Of a stretch of DNA of 11,772 bases, positions 6,455 to 11,772 are shown in pieces. Within the stretch, counting starts at the first letter, position 1; each line of letters opens with the position of its first letter. The translations under genes were made by a program, and so were the position numbers. The DNA lies in NCBI GenBank assembly GCA_026390535.1, contig JAPLFT010000041.1, positions 1-11,772 on the forward strand, written 5' to 3'. The DNA comes from Pseudomonadota bacterium (GTDB lineage Bacteria; Bdellovibrionota; JAFGOL01). The notes under the pieces are model-generated. The model did no database searches and was not told where the DNA came from. It worked only from the letters and a program-made list of their open reading frames with translations.

Positions 6455-7078
6455 ATGAATGAGCTTGTGAAAACAACAATCGATAATTTGGTAAAAAGAA
6501 ATATTACCGGGCACTATTTTAAAGAACCGGAAGCCCTTAAAAATAAAGTTGTAGAATTGGTCGCCCCTGGCTCCAGTGTAATTATTTGCGGATCAGTCAC
6601 GGCCGATGAAACCGGCGTAAGAGATTATTTTCTGAATAACGAGGACAAATATAAAATTCTAAATCCTTATAAAAAAGGATTATCTCCAGCGGCTTCTGTT
6701 GAGATTAGACGGCAGGGGCTATTAGCCGATGTTTCTATTATGGGACTAAACGCCATAACTATAGATGGTGAAATCATTAATACCGACGGTTCCGGTAATA
6801 GAGTGGCCGGATTAATATTTGGTCCAAAAAAGGTAATAATAGTCTGTGGAACAAATAAAATAGTTAAAAACATTCAGGAAGGTGTGGATAGAATAAAAAA
6901 CATAGCAGCTCCTATGAATTCCACACGCCTAAACAAAAAAACACCATGTGTTAAAACAGGAAACTGTAAGGAATGTCTTGTAGATGATTGTATCTGCTCT
7001 GCAACAGCCGTATTAAGAAGATCCTTTTTTAAAGACCGCATATACGTTCTATTTATAGAGGGTAAATGGGGGTATTAA
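6455..7078 (+). CDS. LUD-domain protein (LutC/YkgG-like, DUF162)
   Basis: The product is 207 residues, typical for single-domain LUD proteins. Features seen: ICGSVTADETG (about 44-54), ADVSIMGLNAITIDGEIIN (91-109), the Gly-rich NTDGSGNRVAGLIFGPKKV stretch (109-127), and a C-terminal LNKKTPC (159-165) followed by four more cysteines (171, 174, 179, 181). LUD proteins are named for lactate utilisation, where LutC works with LutA and LutB in L-lactate oxidation. No LutA or LutB gene is in this window, and the stand-alone version with the C-terminal cysteines is of uncertain function; the cysteines could bind metal or an Fe-S centre. A perfect AGGAGG (6444-6449) overlaps the end of fic and precedes the ATG by five bases, so this is the second gene of a tight two-gene operon. 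It converges on the hydrolase gene with a 12-base gap. Confidence 0.85.
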   Translation: MNELVKTTIDNLVKRNITGHYFKEPEALKNKVVELVAPGSSVIICGSVTADETGVRDYFLNNEDKYKILNPYKKGLSPAASVEIRRQGLLADVSIMGLNAITIDGEIINTDGSGNRVAGLIFGPKKVIIVCGTNKIVKNIQEGVDRIKNIAAPMNSTRLNKKTPCVKTGNCKECLVDDCICSATAVLRRSFFKDRIYVLFIEGKWGY

Positions 7079-7090
7079 CCCCTGATCATA

Positions 7091-9034
7091 TTAATCCTGT
7101 ATAAATTCGTATTTCATTTGTCCAAAATCAAGTATCAGCTTTTTCACGGGCTTTTTTTGTGCCTGGAGTTTGAACATACCGCCCCATGGAGCACTTGTTA
7201 GGACAAGTAATTTATCGCCGCCCTGGTCCTTATATGAGCCAAGCTGGCTAGTCCATCTTGCTGATACAAATTCATATCCGTTCTTAGTACGTCGGATAGA
7301 GGCTTTTCCAAGGCTTGTACTTTTATAGTTACCTACAAAAGAATTTATCCAGGAAATTTCCGGTCCCTGTAGCGATATGCGTTTAAGCTCTTCTGTATTT
7401 GTTACCTTTCGTGAAGTAATTTTTGATTTTAGTCCCGGCTCAAACAATGCCCTGAAAAGTTTTTCTCTTATGTTTAGAGAAAACTGGCCGGCACTCTCTG
7501 CGTTTGTTAAAATAACCGCACCTATTTTTTGTTCAGGCAAGAAGAACATATAAGAAGAAAAACCAAAAGTACCGCCGTCGTGCCAAATCACTTCGAGCCC
7601 CTTATATTTTTCGTTGATCAGCCCCATGCCATACGACATCGTGTCATTTATCCTTACTCCGGGAGTCCTTCTGAGCATGATCTGTTCTTCGCTAAATAAT
7701 CTTTTCCCGTTTTCATCTATTCCCTTATTGAGTTCCATAATAACGTATTTTGACATGTCGCCGACGGTGGACCAAATAGACCCGGCAGGCGCCACGCTAT
7801 AAAGTGAGTCCTCTATTTTTTGAGAGATCGGCACTGTGTTTTCCTTAAAATCCAGACCATGCGGTTTTGCAGATCTAGACACCATGTTTTTTGGCAGTTC
7901 TACGAAGGTATTATTCATATCCAATGGTTTAAAGACCAGGTCATTCATAGCCTCTTTATATGCAGAGAGTAGGTCCTTTTTATTGTCATACGCGCTGGCC
8001 CCTGCATATCCACCCAACATAACAAGATGATTTGAGTACTGGAAAGTTTCTCCAAATCCCGTCGTAGGTCTCATTAAAGCCATCTGTTTTATTGCGTCTT
8101 CTGCCGTAGTACCTTCTGCGCTAAACGCAAATTCAAGGTCCTGACGCGGCATTCCCGTACAGGCACAAGCGGTGTGCTTCATAAGTACTTTTGAAGTTAT
8201 TGAATCATCCGCCAATTTAAAGGACGGCAAAACTTTTCTTACCGGTGTGCTCCATTTAAGTTTTCCTTCCTCGACGAGTTTAGAGACCATAAGAGTTGTA
8301 AGACATTTTGAAACGGAACCGATCATGAACAATGTGTCGGGTTTTACTTTATCTGATCTTCCCTCTTGTTTAACTCCGAACCCCTTCATATAAACAACTT
8401 TATCGTCTTGTATTATTGCTACAGCAACGCCTGGAATTTCCAATCCCTTCATATTTGATGAGATAAAACTATCAAACATTTTTGCGTCTTTTTTATCAAA
8501 CACTTTAGGCGTGATTTTACTTAGATTTTCCTGTTTTAATGATTTTGGCGCCCATGTGTTTATAGCTATCTGAACCTGCGCACCTCTTTTTTCCAGACCT
8601 GAAACTGCGGCATCAATCAGATTTATATACGCTGTTCCATTTAATACACGCACAAGAGCCAGAACAATCCTTTTATCTTTAACCGGCGTACTGTAATTTA
8701 CGCTATATTTGTGTTCCCACGCGCCATGATCCGATTCTTCAAGTTTATCAGCTTTTATATTAAATTTAGGATCAACATTTTTCCACGCTTCTGTGGCCAG
8801 CTCCTTAATATCCTTTTTTACAGGCAGCTCCACAAAATAGATGGTCACATCCTTTTCCGGCGACTTTAATGCGTGTTTAACATCATCAAAGCTCCATCCC
8901 TTGGATGCGGTAAATTCACTCTGTGCGGTCAGTGCGTATTTAGTCTCCTTATCAAAGACCACTTCCTTTGCAGCCAGGGAATAAGTTAATCCAACAAAAC
9001 AAATCAGGAATAAATAAGTTGTTAATTTTTTCAT
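7091..9034 (-). CDS. Secreted serine beta-lactamase-family hydrolase with an extra N-terminal domain
   Basis: The product is 647 residues. The signal peptide is at 1-22 (MKKLTTYLFLICFVGLTYSL-AA). Residues about 25-165 form a domain I do not recognise. From about 183 on it is a beta-lactamase/class C-type domain (COG1680-like; penicillin-binding protein, esterase or D-aminopeptidase relatives). The nucleophile motif is S240-V-S-K243 in FMIGSVSKCLTTL, the second motif is Y333-S-N335, and the third is HDGGT (485-489) in the KTG-equivalent position. A C-terminal tail (about 550-647) resembles the small beta-rich domain often attached to such enzymes. All catalytic residues are present, so it should be active in the periplasm or outside the cell, on peptidoglycan peptides, D-amino-acid peptides or esters. 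Real beta-lactam resistance cannot be claimed. The cluster KHTACACTG (286-294) is unusually Cys-rich. No good Shine-Dalgarno site precedes the ATG. It is divergent from the winged-helix regulator. Confidence 0.88.
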   Translation of the reverse strand: MKKLTTYLFLICFVGLTYSLAAKEVVFDKETKYALTAQSEFTASKGWSFDDVKHALKSPEKDVTIYFVELPVKKDIKELATEAWKNVDPKFNIKADKLEESDHGAWEHKYSVNYSTPVKDKRIVLALVRVLNGTAYINLIDAAVSGLEKRGAQVQIAINTWAPKSLKQENLSKITPKVFDKKDAKMFDSFISSNMKGLEIPGVAVAIIQDDKVVYMKGFGVKQEGRSDKVKPDTLFMIGSVSKCLTTLMVSKLVEEGKLKWSTPVRKVLPSFKLADDSITSKVLMKHTACACTGMPRQDLEFAFSAEGTTAEDAIKQMALMRPTTGFGETFQYSNHLVMLGGYAGASAYDNKKDLLSAYKEAMNDLVFKPLDMNNTFVELPKNMVSRSAKPHGLDFKENTVPISQKIEDSLYSVAPAGSIWSTVGDMSKYVIMELNKGIDENGKRLFSEEQIMLRRTPGVRINDTMSYGMGLINEKYKGLEVIWHDGGTFGFSSYMFFLPEQKIGAVILTNAESAGQFSLNIREKLFRALFEPGLKSKITSRKVTNTEELKRISLQGPEISWINSFVGNYKSTSLGKASIRRTKNGYEFVSARWTSQLGSYKDQGGDKLLVLTSAPWGGMFKLQAQKKPVKKLILDFGQMKYEFIQD

Positions 9035-9121
9035 AACTAAATATTTGCACGCTTTTGATTTAATAACATTAGGAATTGTCAGGAAGTCGGTAGATGTTGA
9101 CTGTTCCCTTGATTTTGTAAG

Positions 9122-9213
9122 CTATAACTCAAAAATATTGTTAAAAATCATAATGTTATAATTTTTAATAGTTATAACTTGCAAATTTGACAGTTATAAC
9201 TTATACTATAACT
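9122..9213 (+). promoter_or_regulatory. TATAACT motif cluster and likely promoter of the winged-helix regulator
   Basis: The same 18-base block as at 5046-5063 occurs at 9122-9139. Exact TATAACT copies begin at 9123, 9173, 9195 and 9207, with a near copy (TATAATT) at 9157. A plausible sigma-70 type promoter is threaded through them: TTGCAA (9179-9184), 17-base spacer, TATACT (9202-9207), with motif copies abutting the -35, inside the spacer and at the expected start point. That is the layout of a repressible promoter. A separate TTGACA (9187-9192) has no well-spaced -10. The ribosome site AGAGGG (9218-9223) follows, six bases from the ATG at 9230. Confidence 0.55.
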
Positions 9214-9229
9214 ATCAAGAGGGTTAATT

Positions 9230-9667
9230 ATGAAAGACACTACACACAAAATAGATGAGTTCATTCTTAAAAATATAAAGGATCACCCAAATGATATCGT
9301 TTTAGTAGTAAGTAAACATTTTTCTGTTTCCAGAACAACCGCGCATAGACATTTAAACGCATTGGTTAGGGATGGTAAGATCCTTAAAACGGGTATTACA
9401 AATAAGGTTGTCTACTCTTTGAATAGCATAAAAAATAAGACTTTTATTTTTAAAATAGATGGCCAAACGACAGAAGATGCTGTTTGGAATAAATATTTAA
9501 AAGAGGATTTTAAACAGTTAAGCGAGAATATATATGACATCTGCTATTACGGTTTTACAGAGATGTTTAATAACGCCCTGGATCATTCAGGGGGAAGTTC
9601 TATAGGCGTTAATACTGAAAGGAACAATACGCTTATTAAAATTTCTATTTACGATGATGGAAGCTGA
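9230..9667 (+). CDS. Winged-helix / HATPase regulator, N-terminal part of a broken gene
   Basis: The product is 145 residues and ends abruptly. Residues about 5-65 form a winged helix (VSKHFSVSRTTAHRHLNALVRDGKILKTG, then a short beta wing). About 75-145 is the beginning of a GHKL-type ATPase domain: the N box E111-M-F-N-N115-A-L-D-H119-S and the first half of the G1 box, Y-D-D143-G144. In the family the G1 box continues as DDGxGIF, then a lid, a G2 box and a C-terminal DUF4325 domain. Here DDG is followed by Ser and a TGA at 9665-9667. The missing DUF4325 domain begins at once in another frame (9664-9981), so one ancestral gene seems to have lost an internal segment of very roughly 100 codons and shifted frame. 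Without the ATP lid and G2 box this part cannot bind ATP normally, but the winged helix could still bind DNA. Start ATG 9230 has AGAGGG at a six-base spacing and lies behind the TATAACT cluster. Confidence 0.78.
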   Translation: MKDTTHKIDEFILKNIKDHPNDIVLVVSKHFSVSRTTAHRHLNALVRDGKILKTGITNKVVYSLNSIKNKTFIFKIDGQTTEDAVWNKYLKEDFKQLSENIYDICYYGFTEMFNNALDHSGGSSIGVNTERNNTLIKISIYDDGS

Positions 9668-9981
9668 ATGATATTTTTAAGGAATATAGCCCTAATGATG
9701 ATGCTTACAGGTTCAACAAAACACATATTATGGTAAAACTAAGTGATCTTGGAGAAGAGCAATATGTTTCAAGATCACAGGCTAAAAGGATCCTTTTGGC
9801 CCTTGATAAATTTGAAAAGATAATCTTGGATTTTAAAGATGTAAAAACAGTAGGCCAGGGCTTTGTAGATGAGGTTTTCCGAGTATTTAAACAGGAACAC
9901 CCCAATATAGAGATAGAATATGTTAACGCCAACGATAACGTCTTATTTATGCTAAAAAGAGGTCTTGATACACCGCAATGA
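9664..9981 (+). pseudogene. DUF4325 (STAS-like) domain, C-terminal part of the broken winged-helix/HATPase gene
   Basis: Read from CTG 9664 this frame gives LNDIFKEYSPNDDAYRFNKT, then IMVKLSDLGEE, SRSQAKRILLALDKFEK, LDFKDVKTVGQGFVDEVF and a final NANDNVLFMLKRG. The SRSQAKR and LDF-x-x-V-x-x-x-G-x-x-F-x-D-E-x-F patterns are those of DUF4325, a STAS-like domain normally fused behind a winged helix and HATPase domain. The frame is closed upstream by a TGA at 9655-9657, so it cannot be read together with the N-terminal part without a shift. An internal ATG at 9730 might give an 83-residue product, but it has no visible ribosome site and would lose the first 22 residues of the conserved region. 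The end overlaps the transporter start by four bases (ATGA), showing that the intact ancestor was coupled to the transporter gene. Confidence 0.75.
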
Positions 9982-10844
9982 GCGCATACCTGGCAGTATT
10001 CATTTGTTGTCTGTTGTGGGCCGTATCCACGCAGTTCTATGCAAACCTGGTAAACAGGATAACCCTTGTAAGGTTTAACCTCTATAAGAGCCTCATCGCC
10101 TTGGTGTGCTTTTTTGTTGCCGCCGTTAGCATAGGCGGGTTGCACGCACCTATAGAGACCCTGCCCTGGATCTTTTTGAGCGGGCTTTTGGGCGTTGGCG
10201 TCGCGGACCTTTTGATCTTCCACTCATTTGCAAAGATGGGCCCGGCAAGGACGCTGATGCTGTGGGCCTTTGAACCATCGCTCATCGCGGTCTATTCGTA
10301 CTTTATCCTCCACAAGGTCCTGCCCTTAAATAAGGTCGTGGGCCTGCTGTTCCTCATATTCTGTTTGATCTTTATGGCGCTGGAAAAGAAAAAGGCGGGA
10401 GAGTTGACCATAAGGATAGTCATAATAGCATTCATAGGCATAAACATAGAGGCGCTGAGCTTTGTGTTCTCTAAAAAAGCCTTCATGATAGCTCCGGAAA
10501 TGAGCTCCATGACGGTAAACCTCTATAGGGCGATGCCTGCCGTCGTGTTCCTTGTAGTATTAAATTACTTTAAGGGACTGAAATTCGGGATAGCGGACCT
10601 TTCGGCAAAGATCAGGCTTGGAGTGCTGTCCTCCGTATTTATGGGAAACTTCCTCGCCATTTACCTGTATTTGTATGCGATATCCAGGATAAGCCACCCG
10701 TCGATAGTCGCCGGCCTTGCAAGCCTAACGCCTTTTTATGCCTCGATATATGAGCACTGGAGAGACAAGAAACTCCCGAACAAATATTTCATCTTCGCCT
10801 TCCTCAGCATGGTAATAGGGGTGTTCTTTTTGCTGTCGGAGTGA
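9978..10844 (+). CDS. EamA-family (DMT superfamily) membrane transporter
   Basis: The product is 288 residues, the normal length for EamA/RhaT-type permeases of the drug/metabolite transporter superfamily. About ten hydrophobic helices can be counted in two repeats (about 3-135 and 145-286), for example AYLAVFICCLLWAV, SLIALVCFFVAAV, WIFLSGLLGVGVADLLIF, VVGLLFLIFCLIFMAL, VIIAFIGINIEALSFVF, VVFLVVLNYF, FAFLSMVIGVFFLL. A basic KKK loop sits between the halves. Substrate cannot be inferred; relatives export amino acids or other small metabolites, or act as nucleotide-sugar carriers. The ATG overlaps the stop of the preceding DUF4325 frame (ATGA, 9978-9981), so translation is probably coupled to the broken regulator. 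It is visibly more GC-rich, with many ATA and AGG codons, than the very AT-rich genes on either side, which suggests it is resident sequence and its neighbours were acquired. Confidence 0.88.
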   Translation: MSAYLAVFICCLLWAVSTQFYANLVNRITLVRFNLYKSLIALVCFFVAAVSIGGLHAPIETLPWIFLSGLLGVGVADLLIFHSFAKMGPARTLMLWAFEPSLIAVYSYFILHKVLPLNKVVGLLFLIFCLIFMALEKKKAGELTIRIVIIAFIGINIEALSFVFSKKAFMIAPEMSSMTVNLYRAMPAVVFLVVLNYFKGLKFGIADLSAKIRLGVLSSVFMGNFLAIYLYLYAISRISHPSIVAGLASLTPFYASIYEHWRDKKLPNKYFIFAFLSMVIGVFFLLSE

Positions 10845-10850
10845 CGGTGA

Positions 10851-10879
10851 TTTAAAAGAGTTTTATTTTGTGTTATATT
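10851..10879 (+). promoter_or_regulatory. Candidate promoter for the DUF5677-type gene
   Basis: TTTAAA (10851-10856) and TATATT (10874-10879) are separated by 17 bases, and a TG one base before the -10 gives an extended -10 element. Transcription would start near 10886, about 23 bases before the ATG at 10909. This is a visual match only, but it lies in a 64-base gap where a promoter is expected. Confidence 0.4.
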
Positions 10880-10908
10880 GTTAAAGGAATATTAAGATTA
10901 GAGATTAT

Positions 10909-11748
10909 ATGAATAATATTAAAAACCCACCTGAATGGAAAAACTATTGGGAAGAAATAAGCCCACATTTGCTTGGTTTTATTGATAGCCAAAAAGATTT
11001 AGATGTTTATAACTATTTAGTAAATACTTATGCTTTCTATTTATATTACACAGAGGATATATACAAAAAAATTAAAAAAAACGATGAGTATTATGCGACA
11101 TTAAGTTTGTTTTTGGTGTTTATGCATGACTATTTACGCTCTATAATAAAACTATATGAATCCTTTCACATAGGACCATTAGCCTTGGTACAAAGAACTG
11201 TTTTTGAAACTTACTGTAATTTTAAATACATGACAGAATCTAATAATTATAACGAATTAATAAGTAAATATGAAAGATTTGCAGATGTTGAAAAGATATT
11301 AATGTTCCGAGATAATCCAAAATTAAAATTATCTGAAGATGAAATTAGAGAAATTAAGAAACATTGCCCAGAGTGGTTCAAAACTAAAAGCAATGGAGAA
11401 ATGTTTATTATAAAAAACTGGACAGCTAATAATGAAATGAGTTTAAAAAAGAGGGCACAGCACTGTGGTTTAGAGAAAGACTATAATGTAATGTACTCAT
11501 CAACATCTAAATTTATACATGCTAGTCCTCTGACCAGAAACGTATACTTAGCTCAGCATGGCTTAACGCCTTTAGTAGATAAAAAAAATATTTTTTCAGT
11601 TTCTATTGTTACCTCTAATTATGCTCTTGATTTTTTAAGGTCATTTATGACTTTTTTTGGTGTTGCATTCCCAGAAAAAGAACATACGCCTCTTAGTGAT
11701 GATTTTTTGTATCTTATGAAAAAATATAAAATTTCTGCATCATCCTAA
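10909..11748 (+). CDS. DUF5677-type protein of unknown function
   Basis: The product is 279 residues, mostly helical, with no signal peptide. The pattern fits DUF5677: a helix with R96-T-V-F-E100 followed by a Y-x-N-F-K-Y-M segment, and later a Ser-rich turn plus invariant-looking His in YSSTSKFIHASP (196-207, His204). The function of this family is not known to me. The conserved Arg/Glu and S-x-F-I-H residues resemble the active-site layout of helical HEPN-like proteins, but this is only a resemblance. Codon use is strongly AT-biased compared with the adjacent transporter, suggesting horizontal acquisition. It seems to be a single-gene unit with its own promoter; a weak TAGAGA precedes the ATG. 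The stop at 11746-11748 leaves 24 bases to the window end, in which I see nothing. Confidence 0.75.
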   Translation: MNNIKNPPEWKNYWEEISPHLLGFIDSQKDLDVYNYLVNTYAFYLYYTEDIYKKIKKNDEYYATLSLFLVFMHDYLRSIIKLYESFHIGPLALVQRTVFETYCNFKYMTESNNYNELISKYERFADVEKILMFRDNPKLKLSEDEIREIKKHCPEWFKTKSNGEMFIIKNWTANNEMSLKKRAQHCGLEKDYNVMYSSTSKFIHASPLTRNVYLAQHGLTPLVDKKNIFSVSIVTSNYALDFLRSFMTFFGVAFPEKEHTPLSDDFLYLMKKYKISASS

Positions 11749-11772
11749 TTATTCAATTAAAATTAACAGACA

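Noticed and set aside
7068..7082. GGGGT-ATTA-ACCCC hairpin at the end of the LUD gene as a terminator between convergent genes
   Set aside because: The stem has only five pairs, overlaps the stop codon and has no T-run on either side, so it is not supported as an intrinsic terminator.
9705..10223. A minus-strand reading frame of 172 codons
   Set aside because: It is antisense to both the DUF4325 domain and the transporter, has no family likeness, and is low-complexity in places; both + strand genes have clear homology.
1..11772. CRISPR arrays, tRNA or rRNA genes, insertion-sequence ends, or a toxin-antitoxin antitoxin gene next to fic
   Set aside because: No regularly spaced direct repeats with spacers, no cloverleaf or rRNA-like stretches, no transposase motifs; the gene after fic is a LUD protein and the inhibitory helix of Fic is already inside the protein.

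Overview
The window is a bacterial chromosomal segment from an AT-rich genome, read here as a metagenome-type contig. The mix of genes (proteins with repeated sigma-region-4-like helix-turn-helix units, a winged-helix/ATPase/DUF4325 regulator, Fic with a C-terminal winged helix, and Sec-exported proteins of unknown family) reminds me of candidate phyla such as Omnitrophota. That assignment is an impression from gene style and no marker gene here proves it. There is no rRNA, tRNA, CRISPR array or transposase. No stretch over 300 bases lacks a gene.

Left part (1-4160): two tandem paralogous genes of an unrecognised, cysteine-containing exported family lie on the + strand. The first runs off the left edge of the window. 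Converging on them are two minus-strand genes: a long exported protein of unknown function (4160 to about 2478) and, downstream of it, a protein with three tandem helix-turn-helix repeats (2421-1357). Exactly between these two sits a roughly 144-base piece of a phosphoenolpyruvate synthase gene (ppsA) in the opposite orientation. It replaces the native 3' end of one gene and probably the native 5' end of the other.

Middle part (4161-9034): an aspartate/glutamate racemase, then a Fic-family AMP-transferase-type protein with an inhibitory helix and a C-terminal winged helix. The Fic gene is tightly coupled to a LUD-domain protein gene. A large secreted serine beta-lactamase-like hydrolase lies on the opposite strand and converges on that pair.

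Right part (9035-11772): a winged-helix/HATPase/DUF4325 regulator gene broken by an apparent internal deletion with frameshift, a translationally overlapping EamA-type 10-helix transporter, and an AT-rich gene of the DUF5677 type with its own plausible promoter.

Two themes stand out. First, the intergenic regions upstream of fic and of the broken winged-helix regulator share an identical 18-base block plus clusters of a TATAACT / AGTTATAACT operator-like motif that I find in no other intergenic region here. This suggests a common local regulator, possibly one of the two winged-helix proteins themselves. Second, the window contains two abrupt sequence junctions (the ppsA fragment and the internal deletion near 9660). 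They are either real genome decay or contig chimerism and should be checked against reads.
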